From: DASXMT01 sp035569695
Lineage (GTDB): Bacteria > Actinomycetota > Acidimicrobiia > Acidimicrobiales > RAAP-2
Direction of reading: 5' to 3'
NCBI GenBank assembly: GCA_035569695.1
Contig: DATMMO010000032.1
Location: forward strand, 1-5,396
DNA length: 5,396 nucleotides
In this document: positions 1-5,396 of the stretch, piece after piece
How positions within the stretch are numbered: the first letter of the stretch is position 1
How the letters are laid out: each line of letters starts with the position of its first letter
The notes under the pieces: generated by a model
The model's database searches: none
What the model was told of the DNA's origin: nothing
Seen by the model: only the letters and a program-made list of their open reading frames with translations
Made by a program: the position numbers and the translations under genes

Positions 1-746
1 ACGGAGGGATAACCCACGCCGTCGGCCACCAGGCTGTATCCCTCGGGGCTAAGGGCGCCTTGCATCAGGTTCCAATAGCCCTGGTCCCGCAATAACTGGC
101 CGCCGAAGGTGGCCGTGGCCTTCACCTTGGTCCACTGCGCACCGGTCAGCGTCGGTGCGTTTGGGACGTAGGTCTCGATCCCTTTCAGCAGTAGTTGGGA
201 GGGAGCCATGCCCTGTTCGGTCGGGGGCAGTGAGTACGGCACGATCGAGGGGTCCGAATACTGGCTCATCTGGAATCGGCTGCCCCGCAAGTAGACGTAA
301 TTCTGACCATTCCCGGCACTGAACGGGACAGTGGGGAGCTTCAGAGCATTGATCAACTTGGGTACGATCTCCTGGTTCTGCAGGAAACGCATTCCGCCGA
401 ACTCCGCCACCAGGTGCGGCGCCCCAGGCGGGACCTCGGACCAGATCCGCCCACCCAGGCGGCCCGAGGCCTCGAAAACGGCCACCGATGGTTTCGACGT
501 AACCGGGCTCTTCGACCGAGGTGTTCCGGTGAGCAGGCGATAAGCGGCGTAGAGACCTGACGGTCCACCCCCGATGACGGCCACGTCGACCTCGGCGCTG
601 GGGGTGCCTGCGCTCGAGGTACTGCCGCAGGCGGCGAGCGACACCGGCCCCAGCGTGCCTACCAGGGTGGCGGCGCCGGCCCAGCGCAGCACCTCACGCC
701 GGGAGACTTCTCGGTGCTGCCGACCCTCTCGGGGATCCTCGGTCAC
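1..746 (-). CDS. FAD-dependent amine oxidase / L-amino-acid oxidase family protein, Tat lipoprotein (C-terminus beyond window)
   Basis: The first 248 residues are present; the gene runs off the left edge. The family uses FAD to oxidise amines or amino acids to imines, with O2 as usual acceptor; the substrate cannot be told. The export signal has a twin-arginine motif (SRREVL, residues 15-20), a hydrophobic stretch and a lipobox (LAAC, cysteine 40), predicting Tat export and lipid anchoring outside the membrane. The mature part begins with an FAD-binding Rossmann fold: GGGPSG at 59-64, acidic residue E92 ending the second strand, then RLGGR at 96-100 and EFGGMR at 115-120, both typical of monoamine and L-amino-acid oxidases. 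The substrate domain starts after about residue 125 and is incomplete. The start is GTG at 746: an in-frame TAA lies at 750-752, so no longer start exists, and GAGGG sits 6 nt upstream. The family call is firm and the lipoprotein call good; amine versus amino-acid oxidase is open. Confidence 0.88.
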   Translation of the reverse strand, partial: MTEDPREGRQHREVSRREVLRWAGAATLVGTLGPVSLAACGSTSSAGTPSAEVDVAVIGGGPSGLYAAYRLLTGTPRSKSPVTSKPSVAVFEASGRLGGRIWSEVPPGAPHLVAEFGGMRFLQNQEIVPKLINALKLPTVPFSAGNGQNYVYLRGSRFQMSQYSDPSIVPYSLPPTEQGMAPSQLLLKGIETYVPNAPTLTGAQWTKVKATATFGGQLLRDQGYWNLMQGALSPEGYSLVADGVGYPS

Positions 747-752
747 GACTTA

Positions 753-757
753 CCCTC
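753..757 (-). promoter_or_regulatory. Ribosome binding site of the amine oxidase gene
   Basis: GAGGG on the minus strand lies 6 nt before GTG 746. With the in-frame TAA at 750-752 it fixes the start of the oxidase, and so includes the whole twin-arginine signal. Confidence 0.6.
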
Positions 758-957
758 ACCCATCCTCAACATCGCGGCCGGTTCGGCCATCTCCGTCACA
801 GCAAAAGGGACGTAGCCAGCAAGTCGATGATGTTACCCACTCGTCCAGGCGGACGTCTCCGTGAGGGGAAGCCCTCGCGACAACGGATCTCCAATACGTG
901 TCCGCCAACTCGCCCAGGTGGGAAGGATGTCCGGGGCTGCACTCTCCTGCCATGGGG

Positions 958-977
958 CAGCCGTCGCCGACGGCCTG
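958..977 (-). terminator. Candidate terminator hairpin downstream of the ligase-carboxylase operon
   Basis: GCCGTC (960-965) and GACGGC (969-974) form a perfect 6-bp stem with a 3-nt loop. It extends to CAG/CTG at the ends if one C is bulged. It lies about 120 bases past the carboxylase stop. No T-run follows on the minus strand, so it would be an actinobacterial-style, U-poor terminator at best. Hairpins nearer the stop (1003-1016 and 1062-1075) are alternatives. Confidence 0.25.
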
Positions 978-1096
978 GTCAGCCCTCGTCAGTCCTGGTT
1001 AGGTGCCTTCGGGCACGGATCGGAGGGGACGGGCCTACCGACCCGACCGACTGTCCAGGCTGTTCGCGGCCGAACCCCAAGACCAGGTGCCGGTGA

Positions 1097-2998
1097 CTAC
1101 CAGGTGTCGATGCAGGAGCGCTTCTTTCCCGACCTGACCGGTGGTGGGGGGCTGGACCGCAACGTCTCCACGACCCGACGACGGGTGGTGGCCGGGTCGA
1201 TGACATCGTCGATCTCGAACACGCTGGCTACATTCAGCGCCTTCCCGTGCTGGTAGGCCCGGTCCACCATGGATTGGAAGGCCGCCTCCCGCTCCTCGGG
1301 GTCCTCGATGGCCTCCAGCTCGCGTCGGAAGCCGAGCTGCACCGCGCCCTCCAGGCCCATGCCCCCCAGCTCGCCGGTGGGCCACGCCACGGTGAACAGC
1401 GGCGACCGGAAGCTGCCGCCGGCCATGGCTTGCGCCCCCAATCCGTAGCCCTTGCGCACCACCACCGTCATGAAGGGAACCGTCAGGCTGGCTCCCACCA
1501 CGAACATTCGGCTGACGTGACGGACCTGGGCGGTGGCCTCCGCCTCCGGGCCGACCATGAACCCGGGGGTGTCGCACAGGAACAGCACCGGCAGGTCGTG
1601 GGCATCGCAGAGCTGGAGAAAGCGAGCGGCCTTGTCCGCCCCGTCCGCATCGATGGCTCCGCCGAGATGCAGTGGATTGTTGGCGACCACGCCCATCGGG
1701 CGCCCCTCGATCCGGACCAGGGCGGTGACCATGCCGAGGCCGAAGCCGGCCCGCAGCTCCAGGACCGACCCGGTGTCGGCCACCCTCGCCACCAAGTCGT
1801 GCATGTCGTAGACCCGAACCCGGCTCGGCGGCACCACCTCCCGGAGCCCGAGCTGGTCGGCGCAGTCCCACTGGTCGACCGGACCCTGGAAGTAGGAAAG
1901 GTACTGCTTGGCCAGACGGACGGCATCGGCGTCGTCGGAGGCGACCACGTCCACCACCCCGTCGGCCCACTGCACCTCCAGGGGGCCGATCTCCTCAGGG
2001 GTGTACGTGCCCAGACCGCCGCCTTCGATCATGGCCGGGCCGGCCATCCCGATCGAGGCGTCGGGCGTGGCGATGATCACGTCGCAACAGCCCAAGAGGG
2101 CGGCGTTTCCGGCGAAGCATCGCCCGGAGGCGATGCCGATGGTGGGTACCAGGCCGCTCAATGCCCCGAACAGGGCGAAAGCAGTGGTGTCCAGGCCGGT
2201 GACCACCGCCGAATCGGTATCCCCCGGGCGGCCACCGCCTCCCTCGGCGAACAACACCACCGGCAGGCGAAGTCGCTCCACCAGCTCGAAGAGCCGGTCC
2301 TTCTTCCGGTGGTTCAGCTGGCCTTGGGTGCCGGCCAGCACCATGTAGTCGTAGGACACGACCGCGCAGCGGCTGAGCTCATCGGGGAACCGGTCGCCAT
2401 TGACCCGACCGATCCCGGCCACCAGCCCGTCGGCCGGCGTATTGGCGATCAGGTCGTCGAGGCTGCGTCGAGCCCGCTGGGCCGCCACCACCAGGGAGCC
2501 GTATTCGGTGAAGCTTCCTGGATCGCACAGGTCGTCGATATTCATCCTGGCCGTGCGCCGTCCCCCTCGGGTCCGACGGGCGACTGCCTCGGGACGGGCG
2601 GCATCGAGGGTGCGGGCCTGTCGATCCAGGACCTCGGCCAGCTCCGGCCGCACGCCAGGTTGGGCGATCGGGGTGGCAGGGTGTGGGGCCTGGGCAGGGT
2701 CCACGCCGCTGGGTTCGGCCACCTCACCCGCTTCCTCCTCGTCGACGGGCATCTCACCGGCGGTCACCGATACCAGTGGGTCACCCACCGCCACTTGTGC
2801 GCCGACGGCCACCTCGACCCGTCGGACTTGACCCGAGACCTCGGCCGATACCACGTACTCCATCTTCATCGACTCGGTGACCACCAAGGTGTCCCCGACG
2901 GCGACACGGTCACCCGCACTTACCGACACCTGGACCACCGTCCCCAGCACGGGGGAGCGAGACATCAGGGTGGTCTCGGCCGTGCGGTCGTCGCTCAC
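1097..2998 (-). CDS. Acyl-CoA carboxylase subunit: biotinyl carrier domain fused to carboxyltransferase
   Basis: This 633-residue protein carries biotin and transfers its carboxyl group to an acyl-CoA. Residues 10-80 are a biotinyl (BCCP) domain with ESMKM at 42-46; K45 is the biotin attachment site. An acidic, Pro/Ala-rich linker spans about 80-118. The carboxyltransferase follows: the N half (about 120-365) has the glycine-rich EGGGGRPGDTD loop at 252-262, the likely first oxyanion hole. The C half (about 385-633) has DTPGF at 476-480, RKGYGLGAQAM at 515-525, and AWPTGELGGMGLEGA at 538-552, the likely second oxyanion hole. The C-terminus ends in IDTW, as in many propionyl-CoA carboxylase beta chains. 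Lone carboxyltransferases are about 510-540 residues; the extra length here is the carrier. No biotin carboxylase domain is present, so a partner subunit must be encoded elsewhere. The glycine loop recalls single-chain long-chain acyl-CoA carboxylases more than PccB; that is from memory, and the substrate is unknown. The start is GTG, overlapping the ligase stop. Confidence 0.93.
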   Translation of the reverse strand: MSDDRTAETTLMSRSPVLGTVVQVSVSAGDRVAVGDTLVVTESMKMEYVVSAEVSGQVRRVEVAVGAQVAVGDPLVSVTAGEMPVDEEEAGEVAEPSGVDPAQAPHPATPIAQPGVRPELAEVLDRQARTLDAARPEAVARRTRGGRRTARMNIDDLCDPGSFTEYGSLVVAAQRARRSLDDLIANTPADGLVAGIGRVNGDRFPDELSRCAVVSYDYMVLAGTQGQLNHRKKDRLFELVERLRLPVVLFAEGGGGRPGDTDSAVVTGLDTTAFALFGALSGLVPTIGIASGRCFAGNAALLGCCDVIIATPDASIGMAGPAMIEGGGLGTYTPEEIGPLEVQWADGVVDVVASDDADAVRLAKQYLSYFQGPVDQWDCADQLGLREVVPPSRVRVYDMHDLVARVADTGSVLELRAGFGLGMVTALVRIEGRPMGVVANNPLHLGGAIDADGADKAARFLQLCDAHDLPVLFLCDTPGFMVGPEAEATAQVRHVSRMFVVGASLTVPFMTVVVRKGYGLGAQAMAGGSFRSPLFTVAWPTGELGGMGLEGAVQLGFRRELEAIEDPEEREAAFQSMVDRAYQHGKALNVASVFEIDDVIDPATTRRRVVETLRSSPPPPVRSGKKRSCIDTW

Positions 2999-4500
2999 GG
3001 GAAATCCTCTGGGCCACCGATCCGTCCCGGCGGTACACCGGTATCTTCGGCGGCCAGACGCTCAGCTCGGAGTCTCGATCGCCGGACCTTGCCGGCGTCG
3101 TCTCGGAGCGGGGTGTCGACGAACTCCACCGTCCGGGGTCGCTTGTAGGCCACCAGACGCTCGGCGGCGAAGGCGTCCAGGTCCTCGAAACTGACCACCG
3201 TCGGATCGGCTTCGACGATGGCGTGCACCCTGGAGCCCTTGTCCTCGTCGGGCAGTCCGATCACCGCACACGACAGGACGTTGGGGTGCTCGGCCAGGGT
3301 TGCTTCTACCTCAGCCGGATAGACATTGGCCCCACCTACCAGGATCATGTCCTGGGACCGATCGCCCAGATAGAGGTAACCGCCCTCGTCGACCCAGCCC
3401 AGGTCGCCGAGCGACTCCCACCCACCGGGGCGGACTCGGGCTTCTGCTCCCACATACCGGTAGGCAGGAGTGGACCGTTTGGAGCGGAGCCAGACCTCAC
3501 CCTGCTGGCCCGCCGGCAGTACCCGTCCGTCCGGATCGCAGATCTGGACATCGCCCCCCGAAGGGAGCCCTACCGATCCGCGATGTTCGAGCCACTCGGT
3601 GCCGGTGATGGTCGTCGCAACCTGCGCCTCGGTGCCGGCATAGAGCTCGAAGATCCGCTCGGGGCCCAACCACTCGATCCATGCCTCCTTCAGCCAAGGG
3701 GGACAGGGCTCGGCCAGGTGCCACACCACCCGCAGCGATGAGAGGTCGTAGGCCTGGCGCACCTCGGGTGGCAGCCTCCAGATGCGCTTCATCATGGTGG
3801 GGACCAAGTAGACGACGTCGGCCCGGTACTCGGCCACAGCCGCCAGCGTTGCCTCGGCATCGAACCGGGGAAGCAGTACCACATGACTGCCGTGGAGAAG
3901 GGCATGACAGGCCCAGACCACCGGACCGTTGTGGTAGAGCGGCCCCGGCATCACCAAACAGCCGTCTGAGCTGAACTGGAGACGGGAGACCGACGAGGGG
4001 TCCACCAAGCCGGGGTCGCCGGAGACGATCAATTTGGGTCGACCGGTGGAGCCTCCCGAGGTGGGTGCCTTCCAGGCCGGACTGACCACGTCAGGCAGCT
4101 CAACCGGGCCGTCGGGCTCAGGCGGTTGGAAGCCCATAGGCAGGCACGTCCGTCCCGGTAGCCGCTCGGGATCGATCCCGAGTACCAGCACCGGGTCGGC
4201 CAGCTCCACCACCGCCTCCAGCTCCCGGAGGGGAAGCCGGGCGCTGACCGGCTGGGGAATGGCACCCAGCTTCCACAGCGCCACCGAGGCCACCACCCAT
4301 TCGACACTGTTGGGGAGGCACACGGTGACCATGTTCCCGAGACCCACCCCCAGCCGTCGGAACTCCACGGCCAAGGCGTCCGAGCGGCGGTCCAGCTCGG
4401 CCCGGGTGAGGGTGGTGTCGCCGCACGTCACCGCCGGAAAGTCGGGTCGCTCAGCGACCAGGTTACGAAGTTGGGCGCTGAAGGAGATCAGGGAGGGCAT
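2995..4500 (-). CDS. AMP-dependent acyl-CoA synthetase (class I adenylate-forming, BaiB-like)
   Basis: This 501-residue cytoplasmic enzyme of the ANL superfamily would turn a carboxylic acid, ATP and CoA into acyl-CoA, AMP and pyrophosphate. All core motifs are present in order: the phosphate loop TSGGSTGRPK at 147-156, PLYHNGP at 187-193, YAGTE at 287-291, SLGDLGW at 363-369 with D366 expected to bind the AMP ribose, the hinge region GDRSQDM at 379-385, GGANVYPAEVE at 389-399, and AGKVRR at 469-474, where K471 is the catalytic lysine of adenylation. PLYHNGP and the stretch around WLKEAWIEWLGPE (269-281) resemble bile-acid-CoA ligase BaiB and related ligases of steroid and fatty-acid breakdown; the true acid cannot be read off. 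Length is normal and no key residue is missing. The start is ATG 4500; no other start codon lies in frame back to the stop at 4573. GGAA lies 9 nt upstream and GGAG 3 nt upstream. It is first in a two-gene operon, overlapping the carboxylase gene by 4 bases. Confidence 0.92.
   Translation of the reverse strand: MPSLISFSAQLRNLVAERPDFPAVTCGDTTLTRAELDRRSDALAVEFRRLGVGLGNMVTVCLPNSVEWVVASVALWKLGAIPQPVSARLPLRELEAVVELADPVLVLGIDPERLPGRTCLPMGFQPPEPDGPVELPDVVSPAWKAPTSGGSTGRPKLIVSGDPGLVDPSSVSRLQFSSDGCLVMPGPLYHNGPVVWACHALLHGSHVVLLPRFDAEATLAAVAEYRADVVYLVPTMMKRIWRLPPEVRQAYDLSSLRVVWHLAEPCPPWLKEAWIEWLGPERIFELYAGTEAQVATTITGTEWLEHRGSVGLPSGGDVQICDPDGRVLPAGQQGEVWLRSKRSTPAYRYVGAEARVRPGGWESLGDLGWVDEGGYLYLGDRSQDMILVGGANVYPAEVEATLAEHPNVLSCAVIGLPDEDKGSRVHAIVEADPTVVSFEDLDAFAAERLVAYKRPRTVEFVDTPLRDDAGKVRRSRLRAERLAAEDTGVPPGRIGGPEDFP
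3005..3010 (-). promoter_or_regulatory. Ribosome binding site of the carboxylase gene, inside the ligase gene
   Basis: AGAGGA on the minus strand lies 6 nt before GTG 2998, within the last codons of the ligase. It supports the GTG start. With the GTGA stop/start overlap (2995-2998) it suggests coupled translation of the two proteins. Confidence 0.65.
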
Positions 4501-4679
4501 GGTCTCCGGTTCCGACTTATCCGGCCGCGAACGAGGCGCAACCGCGGACGATCCTCGGCCCGGTGACGGGTCTCAGGCCGACGGCTGTTGGAAGAGTGGG
4601 CACGGTTCGTCCTCGCAGGGTAGCGGGACCTGAGCCAATGGGGAGACACCGAGGAAGCCAAAGCCGACACAGTGAAGCG
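4501..4679. other. Short intergenic region upstream of the ligase operon
   Basis: These bases separate the membrane-protein gene from the ligase. They should hold the ligase-carboxylase promoter, but no convincing -35/-10 pair is visible. A weak inverted repeat, CCGCG (4525-4529) with CGCGG (4543-4547), lies about 25 bases before the ligase start. If the upstream frame is read without correcting the frameshift, the first-frame tail runs through this region to a TGA at 4573-4575. Confidence 0.4.
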
Positions 4680-5034
4680 CTATTCCGCGACCGCCGCTGA
4701 TCGCGTGCACACGAAACGTGCGGCGATCGCCCCAATCAGAGACACTGCCGCGGCCAGGAACCCAACAACAGCACCCCAGTCGAGCGAGTGCGTTCCTGAC
4801 CCCCTGCAGATTCCACACCCATGTCGCCGTATTCTGGTCAACTCCGTACCACGGGAGCACTGTGCTGGCGGCAGCACCGAGAGCTCCCAACAGGCAGGTA
4901 GCGAGGGCAAAGTCCGCCACGGATCGACGGCCGGCCGAGGGGACGACCGGCTTGTCCGTCAATGGTGGATCGTCGAACAACTCGACAGTTCGAGTCGGGT
5001 GGATCGATGATATTTCGACACTCTCGCAGTTCAA
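4680..5034 (-). pseudogene. Small two-helix membrane protein, frameshifted at a C5 run (4800-4804)
   Basis: I do not recognise the family. In the first frame, from a TTG at 5034, a charged leader of about 38 residues precedes a hydrophobic helix (about 41-60) and the motif VLPWYGV (59-65), then WVWNLQ up to residue 77. Beyond this the frame degrades into a Cys/Arg-rich tail running to 4573. Skipping one base in the five-G run of the coding strand switches to a frame reading GSGTHSLDWGAVVG, then a second helix ending GAIAARF, and TAG at 4680-4682. The joined product is 117 residues with two helices, a layout common among small actinobacterial membrane proteins that have an LPWY-like motif after helix 1. 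The cause could be a base-calling error, a true inactivating mutation or, less likely, programmed frameshifting. The start is uncertain: no good ribosome site precedes TTG 5034, and TTG or GTG codons at residues 19, 25 and 39 are alternatives. The SDR gene ends 31 bases upstream on the same strand. Confidence 0.55.
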
Positions 5035-5065
5035 CTTGACCGCTGCCCGTGTTCCGATCCAGTGC

Positions 5066-5396
5066 TTACGGATTCGGGAGCACCACCCCGGTGAGCTCGG
5101 CGCAGGTGTCGAGCAGCCTGTCTTGAACCTCCACTGAGCGGGCTGCCGGATGAACGTCGCGTGGCCGCTGGTGGTAGAAGTAATTCCCGGTGACGGTGGC
5201 TGCGGGGTCGTCGCTCACCGCCAGCCAGACCTGGGTCACCGCTGCCAACGAGAGGTCGTCGGGTGCGCCGGGTCCACCCATTTTGGTCGGCACCCAGCCG
5301 GGCTCGAGGGCGTTGGAGAGCACGCCGGTCCAGCGGCGGGCGACGGCGAAGGCGAGCACGACGTCGAAGAGCTTGCTGTCCGCGTAGGCCTGGGAC
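5066..5396 (-). CDS. Short-chain dehydrogenase/reductase (SDR), C-terminal 109 residues
   Basis: The N-terminal part, with the NAD(P)-binding glycine motif and the catalytic serine, lies beyond the right edge, so cofactor preference cannot be judged. The visible part opens with SQAYADSK, which contains the Tyr-x-x-x-Lys catalytic pair of SDR enzymes (Y4 and K8 of the visible part), followed by the active-site helix. The PGWVPT segment at 32-37 is the usual PG-x-V-x-T stretch after strand 6, which contacts the cofactor. The tail (GNYFYHQRP at 70-78, then a charged helix) resembles SDRs annotated as daunorubicin C-13 ketoreductase-like or retinol-dehydrogenase-like; the substrate is unknown. 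It would reduce a carbonyl or oxidise an alcohol in the cytoplasm. The frame is open to the window edge; an internal GTG at 5359 is not the start, because the Tyr/Lys pair lies before it. The stop is TAA at 5066-5068. Confidence 0.9.
   Translation of the reverse strand, partial: SQAYADSKLFDVVLAFAVARRWTGVLSNALEPGWVPTKMGGPGAPDDLSLAAVTQVWLAVSDDPAATVTGNYFYHQRPRDVHPAARSVEVQDRLLDTCAELTGVVLPNP

Larger units (their letters stand above)
747..1096. other. Intergenic region between the carboxylase and amine oxidase genes
   Basis: No convincing gene lies in these 350 bases. Open frames on both strands have arginine/proline/serine-rich translations with no recognisable motif and look like GC-driven noise. 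The right half, just after the carboxylase stop, holds small perfect hairpins: 1062-1075 (5-bp stem, CGGC loop), 1003-1016 (5-bp stem, TTCG loop on the plus strand) and 958-977 (the strongest, listed separately). The left half is the leader of the oxidase gene, with inverted repeats at 842-855 (5-bp stem, 4-nt loop) and 776-788 (5-bp stem, 3-nt loop). I see no clear -35/-10 promoter pair. The oxidase presumably has its own promoter here, given the gap. Confidence 0.6.

Noticed and set aside
1062..1071. The 10-mer GTTCGCGGCC at 1062-1071, repeated in inverted orientation at 4523-4532, flanking the operon
   Set aside because: It is short, GC-rich and not extended by flanking similarity. Chance is the simplest explanation, and nothing suggests a mobile element.
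827..1256. Plus-strand open frames in the intergenic region (827-1096 and 861-1256)
   Set aside because: They have no recognisable motif and no convincing ribosome site. One runs into the carboxylase coding region in antisense. Composition fits random GC-rich sequence.
1035..1970. A 311-codon minus-strand frame overlapping the carboxylase
   Set aside because: It is Gly/Arg/Pro-rich low-complexity translation in a shifted frame of the carboxylase gene, with no motif of its own.
1247..3148. A 633-codon open frame on the plus strand, opposite the carboxylase gene
   Set aside because: It is antisense to a clearly identified gene. Its translation is rich in His, Gly, Arg and Asp with no recognisable domain, as expected when a GC-biased gene is read in the opposite frame. 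The equal length to the carboxylase is coincidence.
4514..4541. Possible promoter before the ligase (TTGCGC at 4536-4541 with TAAGTC or GATAAG downstream on the minus strand)
   Set aside because: The -10 candidates match consensus poorly and spacing is 14 or 16 bases depending on choice. This is not enough to call.
4573..4802. The uncorrected C-terminal tail of the membrane-protein frame as real coding sequence
   Set aside because: After the C5 run it turns Cys/Arg-rich, while the neighbouring frame shows a clean hydrophobic helix and stops at 4680. The tail is more likely out-of-frame translation.

Overview
The window is GC-rich bacterial DNA in which every supportable gene lies on the minus strand. 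Strong G/C bias at third codon positions, GTG and TTG starts, and the gene families present suggest a high-GC actinobacterium. An environmental Acidimicrobiia-like lineage would fit, but that placement is inference. Read in the direction of transcription (high to low coordinates), there are five genes.

The right edge (5066-5396) holds the C-terminal third of a short-chain dehydrogenase/reductase, including its Tyr-x-x-x-Lys active site. After a gap of about 30 bases comes a small gene for a two-helix membrane protein (4680-5034). As written it is broken by a one-base frameshift at a run of five C (five G on the coding strand): the first helix is in one frame and the second in another. About 180 bases without a gene follow.

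The centre is a tight two-gene operon. A BaiB-like acyl-CoA synthetase (2995-4500) overlaps by 4 bases (GTGA) a biotin-dependent acyl-CoA carboxylase subunit (1097-2998). In the carboxylase subunit a biotinyl carrier domain is fused to the front of a complete carboxyltransferase. Together they suggest a module that activates a carboxylic acid to its CoA thioester and then carboxylates it. The biotin carboxylase subunit that must charge the biotin is not in the window.

A 350-base gene-free stretch (747-1096) separates the operon from the last gene. It holds GC-rich hairpins that may end the operon transcript, and the leader of the next gene. That gene (1-746, running off the left edge) encodes the N-terminal half of a flavin amine oxidase or L-amino-acid oxidase with a twin-arginine lipoprotein signal, so the enzyme is probably exported folded and anchored to the membrane.

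Nothing in the window is clearly a new defence or mobile system. The points most worth checking are the carrier-carboxyltransferase fusion coupled to a ligase, and the frameshifted membrane protein.
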